Shown here piece by piece: positions 24,813 through 34,130 of a stretch of 35,914 bases of DNA (position 1 is its first letter; the number at the start of each line of letters is the position of its first letter). The notes below the pieces were generated by a model. The model had not been told where the DNA came from. It searched no databases and was given only the letters and a program-made list of their open reading frames with translations. The position numbers were made by a program, and so were the translations under genes. This DNA is from Candidatus Woesearchaeota archaeon. Lineage in GTDB: Archaea > Nanobdellota > Nanobdellia > Woesearchaeales > WJIZ01. The stretch spans positions 1 through 35,914 of the forward strand of contig JAAOYF010000049.1 of NCBI GenBank assembly GCA_018221205.1. Reading direction: 5' to 3'.

Positions 24813-25744
24813 GTCAAAGAATGTTTGACTAGAACACTCTTCTCCTTGAACCCTTCATAATCATACACCAGTTTGACTACAACCGGCTGCTCATAATCTG
24901 AATTCGTAGCAACAGTCTGAGTGCATGTAACAGGTTTCTCATTGCCATACAGCGTGATAAAGCCGGAAGTAGCATCTCCCTCACTCAAGCCGCTACATTC
25001 TAATCCTTCGATGCCAGAATCAACCTCGATATAGATCCTGTCCTCAAATTTCCTGCTGCTTTCATCGCAGCTGCTTTCCATCAGATAGATCCGGCCATTT
25101 CCCTTATGCACCACATCAAAAGTGAAGCTTATTTTATTCTTGGCCCGGGAATTCTCCTTGAAATCCTCTATCTGAAGAGGAGCACCAGAGCTGAATACAT
25201 CCTTGTTCTCATTGATCGTGCACACATCATCATCGTCATCATCAAGGTTATCTCCTTTGATACAGATCTTTGAATTTGCAGTGGTCTCATACAGATAACA
25301 GACATCTGCCCTGAACGTAAACTTTGTATTCCCAGTTAACATACCCACATGGTTGAAATCACGATATTCCACAAACACAGGAGAGCTTTCATCGATATCT
25401 CCTTCAGAATCCTTTCTGTTGGCTCGGACATCCTCTTCAGGGTTCTGCACAAGCCCAAGTTCTGTCTTGCTGAACTCACTGGCAAGAACACCTGAGATAG
25501 TCACTCTGATATCTTCTTTGTTGATGGCAGCCTCTCCTTCATTCTCTAATCTCACAGCGATGTCAAAAGGAAAATCTCCTCCATCAAATACTTCATCAGG
25601 AGGTGCATCCTCCTCAAAGGAGATGATCAGGCCGTCAGTGCCGCCGATGAAAGGATCTTCATCTGTTGTCGCGACAGTACTTCCATCATCACATCCGTAG
25701 ATGACAAAAAGTGCCAAAAGCAGTAGTATGATTGTTTTTTTCAT
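24809..25744 (-). CDS. Surface lipoprotein C of the five-gene cassette
   Basis: A 311-aa secreted lipoprotein. The signal peptide (residues 1-17) ends in a lipobox before C18 (VIYGC). The mature part is acidic and all-beta in appearance. It shares with the two upstream genes a first domain (G-L-I-I-S-F, APPDEVF, IAVRLENEG), a CY-x-Y-x-T...C-I segment (VCYLYETT, KICIKG), a GAPLQI block and a final VKLVYDYEGF. A run of six Asp (in NLDDDDDDVC) could bind calcium. A TATA-like GTTTATAAAC (25768-25777) 27 nt upstream suggests an extra promoter. Function unknown. Confidence 0.75.
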   Translation of the reverse strand: MKKTIILLLLALFVIYGCDDGSTVATTDEDPFIGGTDGLIISFEEDAPPDEVFDGGDFPFDIAVRLENEGEAAINKEDIRVTISGVLASEFSKTELGLVQNPEEDVRANRKDSEGDIDESSPVFVEYRDFNHVGMLTGNTKFTFRADVCYLYETTANSKICIKGDNLDDDDDDVCTINENKDVFSSGAPLQIEDFKENSRAKNKISFTFDVVHKGNGRIYLMESSCDESSRKFEDRIYIEVDSGIEGLECSGLSEGDATSGFITLYGNEKPVTCTQTVATNSDYEQPVVVKLVYDYEGFKEKSVLVKHSLT

Positions 25745-25779
25745 GGTAGCTAACCTCTTATATTCAAAGTTTATAAACC

Positions 25780-26736
25780 TTACCGGTCAATATTGACAAT
25801 CTCGATCTTCTTATCGATCCAGTCCATATATCGATAGTCTAATTGAATTTGAAGGATGGTCTCAAAAGCGCTCTTGGAGACTGGCTTTCTGAACGTGCAG
25901 AAGATGAATCCATTTCCGCTTTCATCAAGCCTCACAGGATCGCGATAATCTCCATTAGGCGTGCATCGTGGTGAGGAATCATAAGGTAATTTAGCTTGAA
26001 CGATAACCCTGTCGACATCATTATAATCTAAATTCAAAGGACAGTCATTCCTGACATTCTCATCAACGACCTTTCCCCTTCCGACATTTCTGATATAGAT
26101 GCCGAAATGGACATTGTTGGCAGAGATCTCTTCATCAACTTTCGTGACAGCAACAGGCGCTCCTTGAGTGCCTAAGCTATACACCTTTCCTCTTCCACCC
26201 CTACCCAATGTACAGACCTTTTCTTCATCATGCACAGTATACGGCTCAGGATCGATGCATACCAGTGGCTCAGCGATCGTCCGATATTTATAACAGGCAG
26301 CAACGACCAAAGTAGGATTATAGAATTCTGAATTAAACAATGTTCCAACTCTATCAGCATGGAACTGCATCACTTCTCTTCCTCCTTGGGGACTGAACTG
26401 GCTCCTTCCCTGCAGATCTGAAGTCAGGAACGGTCCGCCATCCCACCTCTCTCCAGAGAATGATTTCTCATCAAAACCATAGATCTCTAATTTACCATCA
26501 AAGCTGTCCGTAACCGGATATGCTCCCACATTCCTGACCTCAATGAGGATATCAAGATCATCTCCAGAGAAGATCTTATCAGGAGGACTATTGCGCAAGA
26601 ACTCTAATTCCAATCCTTGAGAACCAGTGCGGTAATCCCGTTGGGAAATCCCCTCTCCATCAGGGTTTGTTCTTCTAGAACAGGCAGTCAACAAGACCAA
26701 TAATATGACCATAACTACGATGACTTCTTTTTTCAT
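25780..26736 (-). CDS. Surface lipoprotein B of the five-gene cassette
   Basis: A 318-aa lipoprotein, paralogous to its neighbours. The signal peptide ends at VLLTAC (C19). After a short Arg- and Gly-rich linker, the first domain contains GLELEFLRNSPPDKIF and IEVRNVGAYPV, resembling extracellular immunoglobulin-like folds that follow the CARDB pattern. Next come ACYKYRT...VCID, TQGAPVAVTKVDEE, a second IRNVGRG domain with three Cys, and the terminal LDYRYMDW. It starts 44 nt behind lipoprotein A, with a weak TATA-like element in the gap. No catalytic motif is visible; binding or structural roles are likeliest. Confidence 0.75.
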   Translation of the reverse strand: MKKEVIVVMVILLVLLTACSRRTNPDGEGISQRDYRTGSQGLELEFLRNSPPDKIFSGDDLDILIEVRNVGAYPVTDSFDGKLEIYGFDEKSFSGERWDGGPFLTSDLQGRSQFSPQGGREVMQFHADRVGTLFNSEFYNPTLVVAACYKYRTIAEPLVCIDPEPYTVHDEEKVCTLGRGGRGKVYSLGTQGAPVAVTKVDEEISANNVHFGIYIRNVGRGKVVDENVRNDCPLNLDYNDVDRVIVQAKLPYDSSPRCTPNGDYRDPVRLDESGNGFIFCTFRKPVSKSAFETILQIQLDYRYMDWIDKKIEIVNIDR

Positions 26737-26780
26737 TTCCTTTACTACTCACCCATAAATTTCTATATAAAAGTATCGAT

Positions 26781-27737
26781 TCAATTGCTGTTTACGATAG
26801 CGACTCTTCGAGAAATGGTTTCTTGATATCCATAGAGCAGCTCAACCACAATCGGAGTATCAAAAGTCAGGACACTCCGCGGAAGGGCATTATTTTCAGT
26901 GATGCTGCAATGTATGATATATTCATCTTTCACCTGCCTAGGTTTCTGGCATTCTATCTCATCCTCATAAGGCTGAGAGAGAGGATCACCAAGAGAGTAT
27001 TCATAATTCGAGAACCGAAGGCTTGTGAGCAGTAGGCTTTTATCCGGGTCACCAACAGCCCGCGCTTCACAGATGTTGCCATAGCTGAGAGGATCTACGA
27101 TCAACCCCTTTCCTTTGTTCTTGATACGGATAGTGAAATCAATAAGGACAGTATCTTCTGAGGTAGGGATGACTCTTTGCTCTATCCTTGTTATCGCCAC
27201 CGGAGCACCCTGGCTGCTTGCTGTCAGATCCTTGGCCCTGCATGTTTTCTCTGCCACCCGGGTATTGGCAGGATCAGTGTCGATGCACAAAGTATCAGAG
27301 AATACTGTCTTGTAGGCATAGCAGAGCTGGAATGCAAGCCTAGAATCAATTTTTGTGCGTGCATCACCGATTTCTCTTGCCTTCATCACTGCCCCTAGAA
27401 CTTGTCGTTCACCTTTCGCATACGCAAGGCTTTTCCCTTCAAGATCAAAGAAAATAGAATTCCCTGATAATCGGAATCCATCCGGAAGTTGCCACGATTC
27501 TATCTCCATGAGATCCTGTTCCAGGATCGGAACAAGAACCCCGCCGGTGACATCACTGAATCCCTCATTCCTCACTTCAATGCTGCTGTAGAAGGATGAG
27601 CCTTCGACAACCTCATCTGAGAAGCCTTCAAGAAATTTAAGATCAATACCAGAGGTGCCTGTTTGGAGTATGATGTCTCCAGGGTCAGGAACAGAGCTGC
27701 ATGCAGTGAGCAGCACGAGGAAAAGTAATCGTTTCAT
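26781..27737 (-). CDS. Surface lipoprotein A of the five-gene cassette
   Basis: A 318-aa lipoprotein with a short signal peptide and lipobox LLTAC (C13). Its layout matches lipoproteins B and C: GIDLKFLEGF and IEVRNEGFSDV, then LCYAYKT...LCIDTDP, SQGAPVAITRIEQ, a second domain with IRIKNKGKG, Cys-bearing loops, and VELLYGYQE near the end. Its ATG overlaps the stop of the multi-pass protein as ATGA, so the two are made together. The conserved Cys probably form disulfides outside the cell. No known family could be assigned by eye. Confidence 0.75.
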   Translation of the reverse strand: MKRLLFLVLLTACSSVPDPGDIILQTGTSGIDLKFLEGFSDEVVEGSSFYSSIEVRNEGFSDVTGGVLVPILEQDLMEIESWQLPDGFRLSGNSIFFDLEGKSLAYAKGERQVLGAVMKAREIGDARTKIDSRLAFQLCYAYKTVFSDTLCIDTDPANTRVAEKTCRAKDLTASSQGAPVAITRIEQRVIPTSEDTVLIDFTIRIKNKGKGLIVDPLSYGNICEARAVGDPDKSLLLTSLRFSNYEYSLGDPLSQPYEDEIECQKPRQVKDEYIIHCSITENNALPRSVLTFDTPIVVELLYGYQETISRRVAIVNSN

Positions 27738-29806
27738 GTTGTCGCATCCGCAATGTTGATGAAATGTTTATCTGAGAGTACATAGTCATAACTTACCGCC
27801 ATCCTGAAATATCTTGTGGTGACATCACCAGGTTGCAGCAGGATGTCTTTTTGGCTGACCTTGAAGAGAAGCCCACAGCTCTGCCGCATCCCCTTCGGAT
27901 TCTGCAGTACACTAGCAGTATTCTCTCGCAGGTGGAAGTAGCGGTAGCCTTTATAGAACTCTTGGTCAAGGACCGCACTTTCAGTCATAGAGAGATCGCA
28001 TGTTCCAGGATCAATGGAAGCTCCCTCAGGCAGATAAAATTCAATATCCTTGATCTGGGCGATATCACCCAGCCAGGCATTCTTCATCTCAACATTGAAT
28101 AACTCTTTCGTATCTTGGCTGCCATCAAGCTTGATCACAACAGGCATCCTTTCACTCACCCCGATCTGCACAGGCCCCACACTGTTCTTGGTGATAGGAT
28201 TGATGTCGCTGATATCATTTATTTTCAGGATGTCGAGGTCTTTGGAGATGACGCGCTGCTTCCGCAAGGTGCCGATCCTCTCCTTGCTGACAAAATATCT
28301 TTTCAGATAGGCTTGGGTAGCAAAGTTGAACTTTGCCCTGAATCGTATCTCATATTTACCTTCTTCCAGTTCTCCCTCCTTAAAAGTGCAGAGGATGTTC
28401 TGGACATCATAGCTTTCGATGATCAGTTTTCCAGAGGGCCAGATCCCTCCATCCACAACTTTCTCACCAGCCTTATAGGCAGCACAGCTGATATCCACAG
28501 TGATGTTCTCGAAGCTGAACTCATCATCATCCGAGATAAAGTTTTCTGCGGTGAGGGTCGCGCTTAACGTGATTTTTTGATCGCTGAAATACTTGAGAGG
28601 ATTCTTCCCTATATCTTCGAGGTAGACCCCCAGGTTTTTCTTCGCGTTTGCGTCCACCTGGCTGGTATAATAGTCCTGCCCAGAGCCGTAATAGATGGAT
28701 TTGTTCATCCATTCATAATACCTGCTCTTCCAATAGCTTAATTTGAAGACATTCCTCCTCTCCTGCAATTGCTCCTCATCCACTAAATTTTGGTTGATGG
28801 CATCCTGGAAAGCAGTGCTCGCCCGTATGAAGCTGACGAAATAGAAAGCAACAAAGAAGATGATCAGCACAGAGGTCAGCCAGCTGGGCTGATAGACCTG
28901 AGCAAAGATAAGGAAACCGAAAGTGAGGAACGGAAGGTTGGCCATAGTCGTGCCAGGGAATGCACTCGCAAAGAACGACGGCATGAAGAAATCAAAGAGT
29001 ATCAGAAGCAGCAGCCAATATTTGATCCTTACCCGGTCTGCTTTGAACGTCTCACCCATGCAAAAGAAGATGTAGAACAGTATAAAGAAGAAAAAGTGGA
29101 TTCTGCTGCCTAAAGTGTCGATCGCACCGAACATATACAGGTTATAGAAGACCCACATCACCACAATCGTGGCGATGAAATCTTCCATCGATGTCTGATA
29201 GAATGATAGGTAGATGGCAGTGAAGAACAGGATGAAGAACTCAAAGATGTTCTTGGTGCCGAGATAGGTGAAAAGAACAGGGATAGAGCTCAGGAGATAA
29301 GTTACAAGAATCATGCCTAACCACACCCTCAGGATATGGGGCTTCCCACCACGCAGGTTGAACCAGGCAAAGAGGACAGCCAAAAAGAAGATATTGAAAT
29401 GGAACATGTTATAGATCCCGATAAAACCCTGTCCAAGGATAGCATTCTGGAAATAGGCAAGGTCAAATCCGCCGAATCGTACAGCAGGATTCCTCACTTC
29501 CCATAAGAAATTATACAACAGCGCGAGAAGCAATAAGATACCGCTTCGGTTGAACGTCGCATCTATGACTTTTCCAGCGCCGCCGCCAGCCATTCCTCCC
29601 AAAGCACTGCCAGCGACAGCAACCGGTGCGATAGCAGCAGCCCTTACCGGATGCTGGCTTCGTTTATCAACCCGGTCCCGATAATTATCATAGACCGCTT
29701 TGCCGCCGAACGCATCATAAGGGGCCTTGAGAAAAGCCTTTATCCTGCCTTCAGAAAGCCGTCCTTTATAGGCATCACTCAGCCTTTTACGGGGGTCTAT
29801 CGTCAT
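27734..29806 (-). CDS. Multi-pass membrane protein with large beta-rich tail
   Basis: A 690-aa protein. Residues 1-85 are basic, then Gly- and Ala-rich, and probably cytoplasmic. About nine hydrophobic segments follow between 88 and 327 (near 88-103, 120-150, 158-183, 186-204, 207-228, 236-252, 262-282, 289-305 and 309-327). Residues 330-690 are soluble, with two Cys pairs (440/473 and 603/644) and beta-rich segments; the end (RYFRMAVSYDYVL) resembles the final strand of the lipoproteins. The tail is probably outside the cell. The start is 14 nt after the 390-aa gene. It could be the platform of the cassette; whether it transports anything is unknown. Confidence 0.75.
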   Translation of the reverse strand: MTIDPRKRLSDAYKGRLSEGRIKAFLKAPYDAFGGKAVYDNYRDRVDKRSQHPVRAAAIAPVAVAGSALGGMAGGGAGKVIDATFNRSGILLLLALLYNFLWEVRNPAVRFGGFDLAYFQNAILGQGFIGIYNMFHFNIFFLAVLFAWFNLRGGKPHILRVWLGMILVTYLLSSIPVLFTYLGTKNIFEFFILFFTAIYLSFYQTSMEDFIATIVVMWVFYNLYMFGAIDTLGSRIHFFFFILFYIFFCMGETFKADRVRIKYWLLLLILFDFFMPSFFASAFPGTTMANLPFLTFGFLIFAQVYQPSWLTSVLIIFFVAFYFVSFIRASTAFQDAINQNLVDEEQLQERRNVFKLSYWKSRYYEWMNKSIYYGSGQDYYTSQVDANAKKNLGVYLEDIGKNPLKYFSDQKITLSATLTAENFISDDDEFSFENITVDISCAAYKAGEKVVDGGIWPSGKLIIESYDVQNILCTFKEGELEEGKYEIRFRAKFNFATQAYLKRYFVSKERIGTLRKQRVISKDLDILKINDISDINPITKNSVGPVQIGVSERMPVVIKLDGSQDTKELFNVEMKNAWLGDIAQIKDIEFYLPEGASIDPGTCDLSMTESAVLDQEFYKGYRYFHLRENTASVLQNPKGMRQSCGLLFKVSQKDILLQPGDVTTRYFRMAVSYDYVLSDKHFINIADATT

Positions 29807-29820
29807 AGAAGCCTCTTTTT

Positions 29821-30993
29821 TCAGTCTTCATCTTCCAGCGTAACGGTTATTTTTCTGATCTCAAGCCGCTCCTCTGGAATGATCTTCAGGGAATTGTCCC
29901 CTCTCTCGACGAAATTGTCTATCAAGGTGCTCCATTCAAAGTCATAATGCCTTGTCATGAAGGTCTTTCTCTCATTGATAAGGATCTCTGCCTCTTTCTC
30001 TTCTTCATCATCAACAAAGAAGAAGGTGAGGTTGATATTCTTGTCCCCATCTCTGAACTCTTCCCATTCATCATCATCTATCTCAAAGAAATAGGTATAA
30101 GATGGCTGCTCAATAAGGTCAGTCACGATCTCGATCTGGTCAATCAGATATCTGCCTCGATCGCTGCCGAACTCTAGGGTGTTGTCTCCACGGATGAGAA
30201 GGTTGGGTGCAAATTCTATTGGATGCACGGTGCCGCAATCAGGGACAGAGCTATACACGATCTTCTCATTGATAGAGATGTCTAGTATACCTACCTCTCC
30301 TTGTTTGCATTCAGGGACAAATCTCAGGTGAGCTTCCTCGACATTCTTCGCTTCTTCCCGAGGAACAACAAAAGAGATGACACTTTCCCTTGTGCTGATA
30401 TCAGTTACATCAGCAGTGACTTTGAAATTCTCAAGAAGATACTCATTAGTGCCCCAGAACTTTGCCCCTACACCGCTTACCTCAAAATAGAGGTTGTTGG
30501 TGGCAGCAAGAAGATCTTCCGGGACAGGGATAGGATCGACATTCACCTTATCCACTTCATTGTCATAGATCTTATGGCCATTTAGGCTGATCATCAATCT
30601 CCCTTTAGCGGTTTTCGCAAAGAAGCTGATGAGTATATTGTCGGTGTTATCAGGATCATCCAATCTGAAATCAATCTCATGGTCCTGCTTGTCAAAAAGC
30701 CCGTTCTTGACATAGATGCTTGAGACATCCCGCAGAACATCAGCAGATGTTCTTGTAAATAAGTTCACTGAAGGAAGATTCCGTTCAACTTCATCACTGC
30801 CGATGACATCCATGATGATGCTTGTCTCCTCAAAGAGCAGATCATCTCCTTCTGTTTCTCGATCTTCACGGACAGTCTCATTCTCCCCGATGAGATCAAG
30901 CCGCTCTTCAGAGGGAAGGAAGAGGATATAGATAATGATCAGTGCAGAAACGATTGCAATCAAAACAGCAGCATTCATCTGGGCTTTTCTCAT
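29821..30993 (-). CDS. Membrane-anchored protein with three beta-sandwich-like repeats
   Basis: A 390-aa protein with one N-terminal membrane helix (about 8-26) after MRKAQ, followed by an acidic ectodomain. Three internal repeats are visible at about 135-196, 239-293 and 337-388. Each reads (I/L)-x-(L/I)-N-(G/E)-x-K, then a loop, then x-G-D/N-N-x-L-x-(F/I), and ends in a strand with the pattern I/F-x-(I/V)-x-(T/V/A)-D/E. This is the pattern of galactose-binding-like jelly rolls. GGTGAG before the ATG is a ribosome binding site. It is the first gene of the cassette. Ligand unknown; carbohydrate or surface binding is a guess from the fold. Confidence 0.75.
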   Translation of the reverse strand: MRKAQMNAAVLIAIVSALIIIYILFLPSEERLDLIGENETVREDRETEGDDLLFEETSIIMDVIGSDEVERNLPSVNLFTRTSADVLRDVSSIYVKNGLFDKQDHEIDFRLDDPDNTDNILISFFAKTAKGRLMISLNGHKIYDNEVDKVNVDPIPVPEDLLAATNNLYFEVSGVGAKFWGTNEYLLENFKVTADVTDISTRESVISFVVPREEAKNVEEAHLRFVPECKQGEVGILDISINEKIVYSSVPDCGTVHPIEFAPNLLIRGDNTLEFGSDRGRYLIDQIEIVTDLIEQPSYTYFFEIDDDEWEEFRDGDKNINLTFFFVDDEEEKEAEILINERKTFMTRHYDFEWSTLIDNFVERGDNSLKIIPEERLEIRKITVTLEDED

Positions 30994-31033
30994 TTTCTCA
31001 CCTTTCGCTATTGGAGAGTTAAAAAATGAATAT

Positions 31034-31047
31034 CTTTATATATAAAG
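31034..31047. promoter_or_regulatory. Palindromic TATA box shared by pelota and the surface cassette
   Basis: CTTTATATATAAAG is a perfect 14-bp palindrome. It lies 25 nt before the pelota ATG (31066, leaderless) and about 47 nt before the opposite start at 30993, which has its own ribosome binding site. One element may therefore position transcription in both directions. Confidence 0.55.
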
Positions 31048-31065
31048 TTTTGCCTTTTCTCGAGT

Positions 31066-32118
31066 ATGAAAAAGATACATGCAGATTTCAAGAAAGGCGT
31101 CGTGAAAGTGAGGATAGAGAACGCCGATGACTTATGGTATCTGAGCCAGGTCATAGAAGCAGGAGATCTTGTTAGTGGCAAGACTCTCCGCAAGGTCAAG
31201 CATGGTGATGAAGAGGGCAAACAGAAAGCCTCGAAGAAACCAGTTTTCATCAAGATCAAGGTCGAAAAGATAGAATATACAGAGAATGAGCTGAGGACAC
31301 TAGGCATAATCGAAGAAGGCCCTGAAGACGCTCCCAAAGGAGAGCATCACTCTTTTTCCCTTGAAGAGGGTTCTGAAATCAGCATAGAAAAAGAGTGGCT
31401 CAACTTCCAGAGAAAGAAGCTCGAAGAGGCCTTTTCCTCAAAGATCTCCCCCATCTTGATCGTTGTCTTTGACCGAGAAGAAGCATTCTTCGCAAAGATG
31501 AAGAAATACGGATATGAATTATTGGCCAATATCCAAGGCAATGTTGCAAAAAAAGACATGGACGAGGGCAAGAAGCCAAATTTCTATCTGGAAATCCTTC
31601 AAAAAGTGAAAGAATACGATGACCGCCTGCATCCAGACCACATTATAATGGGCTCACCCGCATTTTGGAAAGAAGAACTGCTGAAAAACCTGAATGATGA
31701 AGCGTTGAAGAAGAAGATGGTGCTCGCAACCTGCTCAGCCGTGGGAAAAACAGCGATCAACGAAGTCCTGAAAAGAGATGAAGTGAAGAAAGTGCTCCAT
31801 CAAGACAGGATAACAAAAGAGATCAATATAATAGAAGAACTCATGAAAGAGATCAGTAACCAAGGGAAAGCAGCCTATGGATTGAAAGAAGTGGAGCAGG
31901 CAGCACAGGCCAGCGCAGTGGAGACATTGCTCATAACAGATGGCTTCATCCAAAAAGCGAGAAACGAAAATACTTTTTCTCAAATAGATGCGATCATGCG
32001 GACAGCAGATAAGAATAAGGCCTCTGTCAATATCATCTCCTCAAAGCACGACGGCGGTAAGAAGTTAGATGGCTTAGGAGGCATAGGTGCTATTCTCAGG
32101 TATAAGCTGAACTATTAA
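31066..32118 (+). CDS. pelA: Pelota (aDom34) mRNA surveillance factor
   Basis: Release-factor-like protein that enters the A site of stalled ribosomes and promotes their dissociation with aEF1-alpha and ABCE1. At 350 aa it is full length. The N-terminal Sm-like domain (about 1-125) contains DDLWYLSQVIEAGD, followed by the central domain (about 130-260) and the C-terminal eRF1-domain-3-like part (about 265-350) with AVETLLITD and IISSKHDGGKKLDGLGGIGAILRY. As expected for pelota, there is no GGQ tripeptide. The promoter palindrome is 25 nt upstream. Confidence 0.95.
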   Translation: MKKIHADFKKGVVKVRIENADDLWYLSQVIEAGDLVSGKTLRKVKHGDEEGKQKASKKPVFIKIKVEKIEYTENELRTLGIIEEGPEDAPKGEHHSFSLEEGSEISIEKEWLNFQRKKLEEAFSSKISPILIVVFDREEAFFAKMKKYGYELLANIQGNVAKKDMDEGKKPNFYLEILQKVKEYDDRLHPDHIIMGSPAFWKEELLKNLNDEALKKKMVLATCSAVGKTAINEVLKRDEVKKVLHQDRITKEINIIEELMKEISNQGKAAYGLKEVEQAAQASAVETLLITDGFIQKARNENTFSQIDAIMRTADKNKASVNIISSKHDGGKKLDGLGGIGAILRYKLNY

Positions 32119-32128
32119 AACCACAAAC

Positions 32129-32174
32129 CTTATAAAAATACCATCCTCATTTATTTTAAAAAGAGGTAATAGAT
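32129..32174 (+). promoter_or_regulatory. TATA box and ribosome binding site of acs
   Basis: CTTATAAAAAT (32129-32139) predicts transcription from about 32160. The short leader contains GAGGTA (32163-32168), six nt before the ATG at 32175, so this gene is not leaderless, unlike most of its neighbours. Confidence 0.5.
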
Positions 32175-34130
32175 ATGTCCGATACTATCCAATCCATGTC
32201 TACAGAGGATAGAAAATTTCCCCCTAGCCATGAGTTCTCTGAAAAAGCGCATATTAAGAATTTCGACCATTACAAGCACATCTATGATGAGTCTGTGAAA
32301 GATCCTGAAAAATTCTGGGCTGAAAAAGCGCAGCAATTGCATTGGTTCAAGCCCTGGGATAAAGTATTCACCTGGGACAAGGAAGAAGTCAAGTTCACCT
32401 GGTTCGAGGGCGGCAAGACCAATGTCTCCTATAACTGCCTCGATAGGCACTTGGAAAAAGACGGAGACAAGACAGCCATCATCTGGCAGGGTGAACCAGA
32501 AGATCAGGTGATAAAACTTTCTTATAAAGAGCTCCATAGGCAAGTGTGCAGATTCGCCAATGTCCTGAAAAAATACGGCGTGAAAAAAGGGGACCGCATT
32601 TGTATTTACATGCCCATGATCCCCGAATTAGCTGTTACCATGCTCGCCTGCACACGGATAGGGGCCATGCACTCCATAGTCTTCGCAGGTTTCAGCGCAG
32701 AATCGTTGAAAGACCGCATTCTTGACTCTCAATGCAAGCTGTTGATCACCGCAGACGGCAGTTTCCATGCCGGAAAGTCGATCCCGCTGAAAAAGATTGC
32801 AGATACTGCTGTTTCACAATGCGATTGCGTAGAGAAAGTCATTGTCGCTAAAAGGGTGCATACAGATGTCCAGTGGGGAGAGAGAGACATCTGCTGGCAG
32901 GATGAAATGAATGCTCCGGACATAAGTGATGACTGCCCCGCAGAAGAGATGGATGCAGAAGACCCCCTATTTATATTATACACATCAGGAACAACAGGCA
33001 AGCCGAAAGGAGTCTTGCATACGACAGGCGGCTATCTGACCTATGCCTACCAGACATTCAAATGGGTATTTGATTACTGTCCAGAAGACGTCTACTGGTG
33101 CACCGCTGATATCGGCTGGATAACAGGCCACAGCTATATCGTCTACGGTCCATTAGCAAACGCGGCCACAACAGTGATGTTTGAGGGCGTCCCGACCTAT
33201 CCAGATAACGACAGGTTCTGGCAGATTGTTGAAAAGTTCAGAGTGTCCATATTCTACACAGCCCCGACAGCGATCAGAGCAGTGCAAAGGTATGGCGACG
33301 ATCCGGTGAACAAGCACGATCTTTCTTCTCTCAGATTATTGGGGTCTGTCGGCGAACCCATAAATCCAGAAGCATGGATGTGGTATTACAATGTTATAGG
33401 AAAAGAAAAATGTCCCATTGTCGATACCTGGTGGCAGACAGAGACAGGAGGCATCTTGATCACTCCCCTACCAGGAGCCATAACGCTCAAGCCAGGCTCA
33501 GCAACGTTCCCTTTTCCAGGCATCGAGCCTGCCATACTGAAAGAAGATGGCTCAGAAGTCGGCGTGAATGAGGGCGGCTTTTTAGTGATCAAAAAACCAT
33601 GGCCAGGCCTGATGAGGACAGTCTATGGCGACCATCAACGCTATATCGATACATACTGGAGCCGATTTAAAGACGTCTATTTCGCTGGAGACGGCGCACG
33701 GCGTGATGAAGATGGCTATTTATGGCTCATGGGAAGGATTGATGACGTTATCAACATTTCCGGCCATAGGATAGGGACAGCAGAAGTAGAATCTGCCTTG
33801 GTCAGCCATCATGACGTGGCAGAAGCAGCAGTCGTTCCTTTCCCCCATGAAATAAAAGGACAGGCACTCTATTGTTTCGTGACCCTGAATAAAGGAGTGG
33901 AAAAAACCAACAAGCTGATGCTCGAGTTAAGGCAACATGTCGGACAGGAGATTGGCCCTATTGCCAAGCCTGATAAGATCCAGTTTGCAGACGTTTTACC
34001 AAAGACAAGATCCGGAAAGATCATGAGGAGAATCCTGAAAGCGTTAGCAGAAGGCAAGGATGATGTCGGCAACACCACAACCTTAGCAGATCCAAGTGTT
34101 GTAGATGTCCTCAAGCAAGGGAGATCATGA
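32175..34130 (+). CDS. acs: Acetyl-CoA synthetase, AMP-forming
   Basis: Converts acetate, ATP and CoA to acetyl-CoA, AMP and pyrophosphate through an acetyl-adenylate. At 651 aa it is a normal length. The adenylate-forming signature [11 protein letters not shown] is at 269-279. WWQTETGG follows at 419-426; the second Trp corresponds to the residue that limits the pocket to acetate. The C-terminal PKTRSGK has the catalytic and regulatory lysine at K615. Using this enzyme rather than the ADP-forming one is notable for a small-genome archaeon. A broken isochorismatase-type gene overlaps the stop codon. Confidence 0.95.
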   Translation: MSDTIQSMSTEDRKFPPSHEFSEKAHIKNFDHYKHIYDESVKDPEKFWAEKAQQLHWFKPWDKVFTWDKEEVKFTWFEGGKTNVSYNCLDRHLEKDGDKTAIIWQGEPEDQVIKLSYKELHRQVCRFANVLKKYGVKKGDRICIYMPMIPELAVTMLACTRIGAMHSIVFAGFSAESLKDRILDSQCKLLITADGSFHAGKSIPLKKIADTAVSQCDCVEKVIVAKRVHTDVQWGERDICWQDEMNAPDISDDCPAEEMDAEDPLFILYTSGTTGKPKGVLHTTGGYLTYAYQTFKWVFDYCPEDVYWCTADIGWITGHSYIVYGPLANAATTVMFEGVPTYPDNDRFWQIVEKFRVSIFYTAPTAIRAVQRYGDDPVNKHDLSSLRLLGSVGEPINPEAWMWYYNVIGKEKCPIVDTWWQTETGGILITPLPGAITLKPGSATFPFPGIEPAILKEDGSEVGVNEGGFLVIKKPWPGLMRTVYGDHQRYIDTYWSRFKDVYFAGDGARRDEDGYLWLMGRIDDVINISGHRIGTAEVESALVSHHDVAEAAVVPFPHEIKGQALYCFVTLNKGVEKTNKLMLELRQHVGQEIGPIAKPDKIQFADVLPKTRSGKIMRRILKALAEGKDDVGNTTTLADPSVVDVLKQGRS

